From assembly GCA_956465555.1 (NCBI GenBank), contig OY101120.1, positions 1,792,001 through 1,856,000 of the forward strand: 64,000 bases of DNA, written 5' to 3'. The translations under genes were made by a program, and so were the position numbers. The number at the start of each line of letters is the position of its first letter. The stretch's first letter is position 1. Source of the stretch: Nitzschia sp. pyKryTriq1 (taxonomy: Eukaryota; Bacillariophyta; Bacillariophyceae; Bacillariales; Bacillariaceae). Below the pieces are notes generated by a model that saw only the letters and a list, made by a program, of their open reading frames with translations, searched no databases and was not told the DNA's origin. Positions 10,501 through 20,573 of this stretch are shown here, one piece after another.

Positions 10501-11932
10501 GAACGCGTCGAGTTCAGAAGTGGAACCCAAAAGTGAGCCATCAGTGGTGACGAATACCCCGAGGTCCCGCCCCAATCCGCTTTATCGTCATCTTTTTGGG
10601 TACGGTCGTCTGGGGCACGTTTTGATAATGGAATGCATTCTACTCAACGAGTGGGTCGACACATATGTGCCAGCTCTAAGTGCCGCCCTCGCTTGGGCTG
10701 CTCACCAAATGTTCCCCAGTATGCGGAGTCAGAGGGATTTTGTGGATGAACCCTTGTCACAAACAACTGGTTTCGTTGGAGCCGATGGTTCAGCTGTCCG
10801 TGGAGCGAAGAAAAAATCATCTCAGACACGAAAAGAGGATCAGAAGGCCCTCACACAGCTCCAGCGAGTGGGTGATGTAACGCAGGCAAAATATCGTTTC
10901 TTGAGTGAAAACTTCATGAAACGACATGGGATTGGTCAGTTTGCTGACGAGTTCGCAACGAGCACCAAGCGCGAATCCGACAAGCCAAGAGCCCATTTAT
11001 CGGCGACATCCAAGGAGCATGCAGAGGAAGAACCCGAAAGTGACGCTGAATGGATTGTGTCTGCTCTGACACAAGATGGGAAGGAGGAAGACAACGACAT
11101 TTCTGCTGACCCCTACTTGTATGCTTCCAAAAGCAGTGCACCAAAAATTACCGTTGGCTTTGAAATCGGGGGCAGCAGTCGACCAAAACGACGCAAACGC
11201 TCTGCTATCTCTGATGTCACACGCCTGACCTCGTCGACGGAGAAAAAGAAAATAACTGGACCTCGGGTCAGCGATCGCGAATCCGGTGTCATGGGGCGCA
11301 TTCGGGCTGCTGGTGCTAACAGTTTGGTGGGCAGGAGTCTGTTGGGTGCATATCCTGGTGATGTTCCGCCTCCTGGTGAAGCTGCGAATCCTCATGGATT
11401 GTTCGATCTCGCCGAGAAGTACGGCTACGGAGAATGGTCCGACATGGAGGATGACTTTCAACCTGAGCCACGGAGAAGGAAAAGGCGGTCAAGGCGGTCC
11501 GAGGAGGAAATGGAGGATTCTTTCGATTCGCCCAAGGTCAAAAAGAAACGTCGACGGAATACTTCGCGTCTCGAACTTGACTTTGATCTGGGAGGTATGT
11601 CGTCACCTACCACAACGAGCACGGTAATGAAAGCCACCAATCGCAAGGAGGCAGAAATGGCATATTCTGACACGCCCATGAAAAAGATCCGAAGTGCGCA
11701 AGAAACCAAACAAAGCGTTGCTAGTTCAGGTCGCGATGCTTTCAATCAGAGGGCTGAGCGACTAGCTCGTGGCAGACGAGAGAAGGAGTCTGAATCGTCT
11801 GGCGCCGCAAAAGATCCCATGGCTATCATTCGAGAAGCGAAATCCGAGCCGGGTGCGAATACTGTGGCCAATGCGGGTCTTCGGCACTTGAAGGACCGCA
11901 AGAAAACGAAAGGAGACGACGAGTCAAAGTAA
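7571..11932 (+). CDS. large acidic/basic membrane protein of unknown function, two exons
   Basis: Two exons, 7571-10418 and 10482-11932, give 1,432 residues. The 63-bp intron (GTAAGC donor, CTAAC branch-like word, TCAAG acceptor) is phase 1. I do not recognise the family. Residues 1-32 form a signal peptide (alternative ATG at 7619, residue 17). Residues about 50-860 are very acidic, Glu/Asp/Ser-rich and probably disordered, with three short Trp-containing repeats near 470-600. A hydrophobic segment at about 876-905 and another near 990-1020 are likely membrane helices. The last 400 residues are strongly basic, with KKKRRR and RRRKRRSRR clusters that resemble nuclear signals. LRGG occurs near residue 46 and again near 926. 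The layout suggests an ER or secretory membrane protein with an acidic lumenal arm and a basic cytosolic tail; that is inference. Confidence 0.75.
10419..10481 (+). other. 63-bp intron, a multiple of three but closed by a stop
   Basis: GTAAGC to CAAG, phase 1. Because its length is divisible by three, both flanking exons share one reading frame, and only the in-frame TAA at 10454-10456 would end translation of unspliced message. Confidence 0.75.
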
Positions 11933-12072
11933 CTAGGAGTAGACCTGGATTCTCGTCCACTGACACGATGGTGACGCCCTTATCAGCCCTCAGAGCCGGG
12001 CTATACTTTGCCAGCACACAGCATAGCAAACTTGTAAAAATCCCCTAAACAACTAATAAAGCTAATTTCCCA

Positions 12073-15000
12073 TTACACCCTCTCACGACCATGTCTGTCA
12101 GGAGTTTGGCGAGCTTGTGCCAATTCTGTATCAATCCGACGCTGTAAATCCATACCCTGTGGGGAGTTTCCATCAGCTTGGAGAACCTTGGATGCCAGGA
12201 GCAGCTTTTCGAACCGCGACTCTGGATCTCTCAGGTTCTGATGGACTCTAGACATCTTGTACATGATCAACGCTTGATGCTCACGGTTGTCCTCGTCTTG
12301 CTCGTACAGGCGTTCTAGACATTCGTTGTAATATTTCAGAGCATGATCCTCGTGATCTGAGAGGCTGCAAGCATGAGCCAAGCTCTCCAGCGTCCCCACG
12401 ACTGCCGGGTGAATCTCGCCGAGCACGTCTTCTTGAATCTGCGCAGGAGACATTTCAATGTGAGTAGAGGCTTAGAAAAGAAAGACGAATTCGTCCGTTT
12501 GAATTTAGACTTACGCCCAGCGATTCCCTCAAAACTATAGCTTCCTTTTCATACATTTGATTTTTTCGATACAAATAGGCCAAATTCTGGAGAGTCGTGG
12601 CAGCACCAAACAATATGGGTCCACTATTGGGATCCTGGTCCAAGGCTTTGCGCTGAATTGCCAGTGCCGCTTCGAAGGCTTGCTTGGCCTCCTTGGATTC
12701 ATTGAATTCTACATGGACGCAACCAATGTTGTTATAAATCCGCGCCGTAGATGGGTGATTTGGACCCAAGGCATTTTTCCGAACAGTCAGTGCTTCCCTG
12801 AAAACCCACAGTGAGTCCTCCAATCTCTTGAGAAGCATTAACGTGATTCCCACCTTAACAAGTGATACAGCTACTTGAGGGTGGTCGCGGCCCAATGCAC
12901 CTCTTCGGATGCGGACTGCTTCCTCAAAAGCTTGAAGTGCCTTGTAATTCTCTCCCAGTCGTAGCTCCGCGATGCCGACATTGTGAAGGGCCGCACCGAC
13001 GTCTTCGTGCACCGTTCCATTCTTGCTTCGCTGTACATCAACGACGATTTCTAGCAGGTGTAACGCCTCACTATAGCGTCCTCGCTTGAAAAAATTGGCA
13101 GCACTGTGATGTATAGTCTTCATGTGGCGATGGGGGTATTGAAGGACCTCGGGAGTAATTCGATCGGTTGTCGCTTCTGGCCACAATCCCCCCAGTGGAG
13201 CCAGACCGTCCTCGACAGGCTCGGATTCCGACTGAGATTTTTCCTGGTGCAACGCTCTTTTGTTGTTCATCCCGTTTTGAGGAGAGTCCTTGTTATCCCG
13301 ATGTGCATCCAGAATAGCCTTGGCTTGCATCAGGTATGCAAGTCGTTCTGTTTCCCGGAGGGCTGAACTGGTCAAGCTGGTGGTCGATTGGGCATAGGAA
13401 ATCACAGTCATCTGACCGTCTTCCTGTTGAGGATGATCCAACACGAAATTTTCTTCCGTCGCCTCGTAAGCGTTGAGTTCCGCTTCCGATATCAAGTTCG
13501 AAAAGGCACTTTCTAATTCCGATTCAGTGCTTCGATAACCTGGGGCAACTCGAGCCGAAGAATCCGTTTCAAACTCTCCAGGAGGGGACGGAGCGCGATG
13601 AAATTCGATAGCAGGTGGATCCGCCCTTCGTCTCGAAGATCTTGGCTGTTCTCGTCTTTCCAATGTGGGTAAATTCAGCGCCTCTGGAGTCCGACTTCCC
13701 GAAGACGGCGAAATCGGCGGACGAGATGGCGAGACGGGGGGAGTCGTTGCCGTGGCATATGGTCGACCAGGACTAGCCGGCGGAGACCTAGAGGACGACG
13801 ATAGACCCCGTGCGGATCGGGCCGGTGACATCGCGCTACTGCTCGGTGAATGAGGCCGCTTGTCCGACATTTTTGGTAACGGAATGCTGCGGACCATATC
13901 ATGGAGACTTCGAACTTGGTTGGTCAATACATGATTTTCGCCCAATACCTTGATACGAACTTCCAACGCCTCCAAAAAAGCTGATTCGGCATCCAAAGCA
14001 TGCCTAGCATCTGGTCCCTGCTGTCGAATCCATTCCAAACACAACCCACCAATGTTACAAAGGGTATCCGCTAGCTCCAACAGTGCTGACGGACTAAATT
14101 CGTCATTTCCCAAAAGATCCTTCTGAATATCCAAGGCTTGTTGCAAGTATCGTCGACCCACAACAAATTCTTGTAAATGCATGTGACATACCCCCAGATT
14201 ATTGTACAGGTTGGCCACCAAAGCATGAGTGGCTCCATAATGCTGCTCTCGTATCCGCAAGGCTTCTTGAAAGGTAACGACGGCATTTTGATACTGACGT
14301 GATTGCAAGAGCAAAAATCCAATGCGCACCAAACTGACTGCAACGTTCGGGTGGGAAGGCCCTAGCTCAGGAGAATCTCTTGCACTTCGTGCTGCAGCCT
14401 GAAAACACAAGAGGGCCTGTTCGCGACAGTGTCGCTGGTGCAAAGTATGGTCTAACAAAAGACCTGCCCGCTTGGAGTGGACCGTTCCCAAATTATGATA
14501 GGCTGAAGCGGTCAAAGGATGCGCACGACCATACTTTTCGAGATATACAGTAAGCACTTGCGAGAAGGCTTGTAGTGCCATGTCGTACTCTCCCCTCATA
14601 ACGTGCTCCATAGCCATGGCATGAATGCCTTGAACATTGGTAAGAGGGTCTTCAAACGATGAATCATCCACATTGACTGGAGCTGATTTTCGTGGTACCT
14701 TGAATTCTTGGCCACCGCCCGTCGATCCATTGCTGAGCGAATCTGCCTTTCGAAATCGGTCTTCTTGGTCCATGGAAGGTGTCTGGGGTGTGACTGCTCG
14801 CTCCTGTGAGGGATGAAATTGAGCCGGCGGTCGTTGAGGCGGTAGAAACTGGTGGGGTGACGGTGAATCTTTCCTGTTGTAATTGTCCGGCACCATGGAG
14901 CTAGCCGTACGATGGTATTCCCCCCGCGGCTCATGGCTGTTCGCACTGAATTCTGTTTGCATCATGGATTGAATATCTTGAGACGAGGTTGTTGAGATGT

Positions 15001-15739
15001 CCCCACTCATGGCTCGTTGCGTTCTTGTATTGTACCTAGTGGTAGGTCTACTCGTAATCTCCTCTTTTTCCTCTTCTTCCTCCTCTTCTTCTATATAGGT
15101 ATCGTCGTCCTCGACAGGTCTCAGCATGGGCATGGGAGCGCCATTGAAAGTCCGAAGTGGAAGGTTGGAAGATTGGTCCATGGTGGACGCGACTCGGGCC
15201 TCCTGTCCCCGAACTCCTTCAGGTTCCATTTCCCCATCATACGCATGCATGAGCCCCTGTTGCTGATTCATAGTTCTCCGAGCATGATGACTTCGATCTT
15301 GAGGAGTCGGTAAGGACAAGAGAGCGGCAGGAGGGGAAGATCGCTCTGACGTCGGTGTGACAACTGCCGGCCCAGGTTGACTGCTGCTCCACTGACTACC
15401 AGTACTAATGGCAATATCTTCCTCGAACCAGTCTGCGGCCAGCTGATTGGAACTCTGAACTAGCAATTGCTGTCGATCATTGTTCCCCATGGGGTTGAAA
15501 ATGTGGTCGGTGGCAGACGACTGATCTGCTGTCGAACCAGCCGAGCTCAGTTTCTTGCCCTGTCGTTTGTTCCTTCGCCCCAACGCCCCGGGAAGTACCA
15601 AACAAGAACGCGAACTGCCCGCACTTTCTGAATAATCAGCGGACTGCTCGGATCTTCGGGAGGAAGCGCTTCGTCTGGAACTGGGAACCGGTTGGTTTCC
15701 CGGCTGGAGCACTCGGTCGTCGGTTCTGCAAATCACCAT
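12073..15739 (-). CDS. kinesin-light-chain-like TPR protein, two exons
   Basis: Exon 1 is 15739-12515 and exon 2 is 12438-12073, separated by a 76-bp phase-0 intron (GTAAGT donor, GCGCAG acceptor); the product is 1,196 residues. Residues 1-360 are low-complexity, rich in Ser, Gln and Glu. Two arrays of 42-residue tetratricopeptide repeats of the kinesin-light-chain type follow, about 370-620 and 860-1190, with the family words YHNLGTVH, LYNNLGVCHMHL, RIYNNIGCVH and HPxxA. Between them lies a Ser/Pro-rich linker. Such TPR arrays act as scaffolds for protein partners; no catalytic domain is visible. A TTTGCAG just after the first ATG could be a splice acceptor, so the true N terminus may lie in an upstream exon. 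Confidence 0.85.
12439..12514 (-). other. intron of the TPR gene
   Basis: GTAAGT to GCAG, 76 bp, phase 0; removal joins VLRESLG to IQEDVLGEIHP, completing a TPR unit. Confidence 0.75.
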
Positions 15740-16718
15740 TTATTTTTATTTTTTTGTCGGCTGTTCTGTCGCAAATAATAACTCAGGACTGGACCGACTG
15801 ACTGTAAAACGAGAGTAACAGTGGTAGTAGTAGGTCCTGCTTCTCCAACAAAGTACCTCACTGACTGACTGTCGAGGCCTAGGAGTTGTTCGACAACAAT
15901 AATAGCAATTGCTTCTGGAAATATTTTTTGTCGGACTCTCGTTGTTGCTACCTGCTCTTGGTTATTGTTCTCGTTGCTTGCTGCATGCGGCTGCTTCCGA
16001 CAAAAATACGAGTGTGAACGTTGGAACCTCATCTCGCCCCTTTTATTGGTGTGGGACTTGACATGCATGGACATGCGCTTCCCCGCTCAGTCTTGTAGCC
16101 AATATTTCTCGCAACGCTTGGGTTACTTATGCTCGATGCAAAATTTGCGATGAGTATTTAGGTAAGCATTGATTTATACAAGGACGAATATATCATATGA
16201 CAAACTCCCAGCGTTCCGATCGAAGCTTGATCGAAGTACTCATTTCGACTCCGACGACTCAAACCAAGTAATGTAATGTCGACAATCGACTCCGACTTCC
16301 GACTGGCCGCCGACCGAAAGAAGGCGCGCGTAAAACAGACACGGCTGCAAGCTGTGCAAGCAACAGATGTCTTCTTCGTACCGCCTGTACGTGTACGTGT
16401 ACGATCAGTAGTCTACATATTTTTTTCAAAACAGAGAACATCAGAGAATAAAATCGCGAAGCGAACATCACCGTGATGTCGCACGGATCTTTTGTCTCTG
16501 TCTCTCGCGCCCATCACCTCTCCGCTTGTTTTCTTCTCCAGATCAATAAAATAATGATGCATCTGCCAATGCATTCACAACAAGAACAACAATAACAACG
16601 TAGTATTCCTCTTTTCAGCCCATGAACCGAAAGTGGAAGCTCGGTGCTTAATTTCAGCAACTTGACTACATAGAGGAACTGTCGGAGTATTATTTCTAAA
16701 TAACATCTACCATACACA
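15740..16718. promoter_or_regulatory. divergent promoter region, about 980 bp
   Basis: Separates the TPR gene from the LRR gene. A frame of about 110 codons upstream of the TPR start on the minus strand may be an untranslated leader or an extra exon. A GTACGTGTACGTGTACG run lies at about 16387-16405. No RNA gene seen. Confidence 0.4.
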
Positions 16719-17978
16719 ATGATGAAGATTTCTTCGAGCAAAATTCACATTTACCCCAAGGACGATTCTTCTTCGTCCGTTGGTTCGCTTTGGTGGCAAG
16801 TCGATCGCGCGAAACAACAAAGAGACGAAAAGGAAGTACTCTTGCAAGAATTGGAAGTTTCGAGCGTGTATATTTCCAACGAAGTGGCCAGAACGATGGC
16901 AGGACTCTTCCGTCGACATCCCATTCGCAGACTTATTCTTCGAATGTGTGAAGTCTGGCCGGATGTCTTGGAAGAACTCATCCAGGAATGTTCGTCTATG
17001 GAAGAATTAACCTTGCATCGCATCACGCAACTTAATCACAAGTGTATGCGACTCATCGCCCACCGATCCTCGACCCTTCGATCGTTGTCGATTCATTATA
17101 AGCCACAGTCCGACAACAGCAGCTTTCCAGTGTTATTGCGACGACTTTATAAATTACAGCATTTGGAAACCTTACGCCTGGACGGGAGTCCTTTAAGTCA
17201 ACCTGAAGATGTGCAAGCATTGGTGGATGCCTTGAAAACTCCTGGTGCCTTGCCTCAATTGAAAGTATTGTCCTTCAAAAGTTGTTTGTTGTCGGATGAG
17301 TCCGTGTCTCAGATACTCTCCGCCATCGCCGACGACGAAACGCGATTGCCGAGCCTGATCACAATAGACCTGTCGATCAATTGCTGCTACGAATTAGGTA
17401 TGGAGGCTCTTGCTCGAATATTGGAGTCTCCTTCGTGCCATTTGGAAAATGTTGAATTGATGTGTCAGTTGCCAAGGACGAAGCGACCTTTGTCGGTGGA
17501 ACCTCTCGGTCGGGCATTGCGAGTCAACCGATCCTTAAAGGCATTGCGACTCTCCGGTAATGCTTTGCGGGATGCTTCTTTTTTAGGGGACACTTTGGCG
17601 GTGAATACAGGACTCGAGGTGTTGGACTGGTGCGGGAATAGTCTCGATGAGCCCGGTCTGTTACGACTCGGCCGAGCACTCTCCCAAAATTGCACTTTGA
17701 AATCCTTGAATCTCAAATCCAATCCCTTTCCTTCACTGGAATTATTGGATATGTCCCCCAATGATACCCTCTGTCAATTTACTCATTCCTGTCGAGGTCC
17801 AGCGGCACAGCAGATTGCCTTTTTATGCGAACTCAACGCGGCAGGGCGAAGGCTCGTCCGAGAAAATCCTCCTAGTCTAGGACTGTGGGCACTGGCAATG
17901 GAACGGTGTCACAACAATGCCGATGCCCTTTATTATTTTCTGCAAAATGCACCCATACTATGGATGAAATCGTCCTAA
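16719..17978 (+). CDS. leucine-rich repeat protein, 419 aa
   Basis: A single-exon protein built mainly of leucine-rich repeats of the ribonuclease-inhibitor type, which bind protein partners. Repeats run from about residue 70 to 350, with units such as LETLRLDGSPL, LKVLSFKSCLL, LITIDLSINCC, LKALRLSGNAL, LEVLDWCGNSL and LKSLNLKSNPF, each followed by a helix. The N-terminal 60 residues carry a Ser run and the C-terminal 70 residues (AAQQIAFLCELNAAGRRL onwards) form a capping helical region seen in many diatom LRR proteins. No kinase, NB-ARC or membrane segment is present. The exact partner cannot be read from the sequence. Confidence 0.85.
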   Translation: MMKISSSKIHIYPKDDSSSSVGSLWWQVDRAKQQRDEKEVLLQELEVSSVYISNEVARTMAGLFRRHPIRRLILRMCEVWPDVLEELIQECSSMEELTLHRITQLNHKCMRLIAHRSSTLRSLSIHYKPQSDNSSFPVLLRRLYKLQHLETLRLDGSPLSQPEDVQALVDALKTPGALPQLKVLSFKSCLLSDESVSQILSAIADDETRLPSLITIDLSINCCYELGMEALARILESPSCHLENVELMCQLPRTKRPLSVEPLGRALRVNRSLKALRLSGNALRDASFLGDTLAVNTGLEVLDWCGNSLDEPGLLRLGRALSQNCTLKSLNLKSNPFPSLELLDMSPNDTLCQFTHSCRGPAAQQIAFLCELNAAGRRLVRENPPSLGLWALAMERCHNNADALYYFLQNAPILWMKSS

Positions 17979-18072
17979 CTATACTACTTCCATACAACGC
18001 AAATACAATAGAACAATACAATTGCAATCACGATGGCGTACTCTGCTAGCATTCTACGTTACAGTCATGTAC

Positions 18073-18870
18073 TTACTTGACTCGAGTCACTAGGACCTCA
18101 AATAACAGCGTCGCGTCGGTTTTGAACAGACTTTCGAACCGGCGTTTCCCATCTTTCGTGGTGGGAAGGGGCAACTGGTTCGCTTTCTTCGCAGCAAAGA
18201 CCATGGTGGACGGAACCTCAATTCGACGCAAGGCGTTGCGGTGCATGCCCATCATTCCCTCTTCCAGACCGGGAAGAAGGTCTCCACTACCTACTGTCCA
18301 AGCCACCTCATTGAAATCGGTATCATCCTTGGTGGAAAAGTATTTAATGCCTCCTGGCTCATCGACTGTTGAAAAAGATTTGCATCGAATAGTCATCTCT
18401 ACGGCTACTTTGGATCCATTTTGAACGACTACGATGAGTAAAAGAAGAAACATCATGAGCTATTGAAAAAAGCCGAGCAAGTACCGTCAGGGAATCTTCT
18501 TATCCGCAACTAACTTACCGGCTTCACCCTTGCCTTCTCGATATTCTCGATAGGAGACGCCACTAGGGAGTTCGTTAAAGGGAACATCCACGAGATCCGA
18601 CGAGGGTCGTTGGACTGCCTCGACCTGCCGCAGCCTTTGTGCTGCACCGGATTCATCTCCTTGGACTGGCAAACTTTTGAGCAAAGAAGGATCAATACCA
18701 GCATTGGCGACAGATGGAATCAGTAGTCCCAGGGCGGCAGATCCCATTCCGACCATCGCTTGACGACGATCCAGGTTTCGACTAGCGTCATTCGCTGAGT
18801 GCCAACCATGAGTACCGGGGAGAAGTAGCGCCAAAGCCAGAGTCGTCGTAGCGAGTCGTTTTACCTGCAT
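18073..18870 (-). CDS. FKBP-type peptidyl-prolyl isomerase, thylakoid lumen, two exons
   Basis: Exon 1 is 18870-18519 and exon 2 is 18428-18073; the 90-bp phase-1 intron (GTAAGT to CGTAG) joins EGKGEA to VVQNGSKVAVEM, giving 235 residues. The signal peptide ends GTHG before Trp (residues 1-22), then comes a transit segment and a twin-arginine motif (DRRQAM, about 34-39) with an ANA cleavage site at 55-57, so the mature enzyme should reach the thylakoid lumen by the Tat route. The FKBP domain (about 105-230) keeps the GDLLPGLEEGMMGM core but has Leu-Pro-Gly-Leu where active FKBPs usually have Val-Ile-x-Gly-Trp, and lacks the FGYG loop. Isomerase activity may therefore be weak, as in several plant lumenal FKBPs. 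Confidence 0.9.
18429..18518 (-). other. intron of the second FKBP gene
   Basis: GTAAGT to GTAG, 90 bp, phase 1. The join restores the conserved start of the FKBP domain. Confidence 0.8.
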
Positions 18871-19630
18871 CTTTGTCTTCGTTGAAAAGGAAGTTGATTT
18901 TGTCTAATGTGTCAAATGAAAAATGGTACTTTGCGTACGAGCACGAGTATGCTCCTTGGATAGAGTCGATCCAACGACGACGATGATGAGTGATGAGTGG
19001 GTCAACACCAACGTCATCAGGCATCCTCGAAGCAGCGCAGACAGGATATCCATTATGTCTGCCCCCATCTGGATTTGTGAGCTGGTATAAATACACCGCC
19101 GTTCTGTTGTACATAGTACTTACAAGTATGGTCCGTCTCGATTGGCTTCTCATCAGGATTTCTTGCCCCGACCACGACCACGCACGCGCAAAATCCTCTA
19201 ATTGCAGTATCAACGACTGCTTCGACTAATCTCCTCTCGACTAATACGAGTTCTCGCACGTTCGCGGTCGTATCGTAGCTATACCGGTACAAGGAGAGTA
19301 CTGGTACTGTGAAGTGACAAACCTCAGTACAGTAGACTTTCTTCATTCCCAGATACTCGTAGACCAAAGGTACTAATTTATTACGCTAATTTTTGCAATC
19401 TCACCACTAACATCGAAGGTTTCGTCAACATTCACATAGTATAACTAGTAGTATTATACTAGTAGAAGAGGTTCTACCTCAACCCCATTGTATGAGCAAA
19501 ACCCCACAATGATGTCTAAATCATGTCGTGCATGTGGAATCCAAGAACCCGCCAAAGTAGTATTTTCCACAAACCCGACTAGCTCGCCGAGGATCACAGA
19601 TTGGTGAGCCGCCGCTCGATTGATTCCCCT
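18871..19630. other. intergenic, with CTAGTAG and GTAC words
   Basis: No supported gene. An inverted word pair (CTAGTAGTATTATACTAGTAG) lies at about 19445-19465, and a GTAC cluster at about 19276-19305. Confidence 0.4.
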
Positions 19631-20143
19631 TTACCCTTCCAAATTCCGCCGCAGCTGCCGTCCAACACTTTCTATGAATTCGTCTGCATCCATCAACTCG
19701 TTGGAATTTCGAGAATCTTCGCAGGGACCAGGGGTACATGACTTGAGCTTATATCCATAGGTGCATTTGTCTTGTGTATAGGTCAATTTCATAGGTGAAT
19801 ACGCCTTTTGTTCCCAACCAACTTTGCATTGTTTGTTGTCGATAAACACTGTCTGGTGGAAGGCTCCGTGTGAATCACAATATTGGTCCTTTGCTGAGTT
19901 ATCCTTCATATTTACAGTATGCTTGCAGGGAGAGCCTGGCCTGGTCAAAGCCGTAAAAACATTGGTACTCTGGACATGACCATTGCACCCGCTACCTTGT
20001 TTCTCCAGTGTCACGCAAACTTGATCCGTTACGTTGCCAAAATGCTCATCAGCGAAGCCTTCTGAAGATAGAAAGCTCCCCAATACGAGATCCGAAGCAC
20101 ATATAGCGATAACTAAGAATACAAATCTGCCAGCGTTTCTCAT
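19631..20143 (-). CDS. small secreted Cys-rich protein, 170 aa
   Basis: A 170-residue protein of unknown function. Residues 1-22 are a clear signal peptide (FVFLVIAICASDLVLGSF). The mature part holds about ten cysteines in a regular spread (QVCVTLE, GSGCNGH, SPCKHT, QYCDSH, KQCKVG, DKCTYGY, LKSCTPGPCED), which would form disulfides outside the cell or in the secretory pathway. An NVT sequon lies near residue 38. The last 25 residues are acidic then basic. The single frame, clean ATG and signal peptide argue that it is real; I know no family for it. Confidence 0.7.
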   Translation of the reverse strand: MRNAGRFVFLVIAICASDLVLGSFLSSEGFADEHFGNVTDQVCVTLEKQGSGCNGHVQSTNVFTALTRPGSPCKHTVNMKDNSAKDQYCDSHGAFHQTVFIDNKQCKVGWEQKAYSPMKLTYTQDKCTYGYKLKSCTPGPCEDSRNSNELMDADEFIESVGRQLRRNLEG

Positions 20144-20573
20144 GGTAGGATTTCAGAATACACTTTAACTGGAATGACCGGCGGCTCCTTTGTTGCTCTG
20201 CGTTGATGCAGAACGACGGCGACAGATGATGCGAGATGAGCTTTTCTTCTGCTTCTCTCGCAGCAGACGGCCGTTGACCGCGTTGTTGGCGGGAAATTTC
20301 GCTTCCAACGCGCGTTATGCGCAGAGGAAGGGTTGAAGTGCAAAGAGCTCAAGGGGCTAGCCAAGTACTGAAGCGATCGATCGAAGTAGTCAGTCAACCG
20401 TTTCCTCTGTCCTCCGAGCGATCGACGGACGACGACTCAAAACTTGCAACTATTGTCGAACGATGCACGAAGAAGAGACATAAGGATAGGTAGATTAGAC
20501 CACTCTTGCAAGAGGAAGGGAGATGATTTTATCGGTGGTGATGAGTCTTCATCTCTAGCGCAATTATCGGCTA
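20144..20573. other. intergenic, nothing recognised
   Basis: About 430 bp between two genes on the minus strand. It must hold the promoter of the Cys-rich gene and the 3' end of the HRD1-like gene. No repeat or RNA gene was found. Confidence 0.35.
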
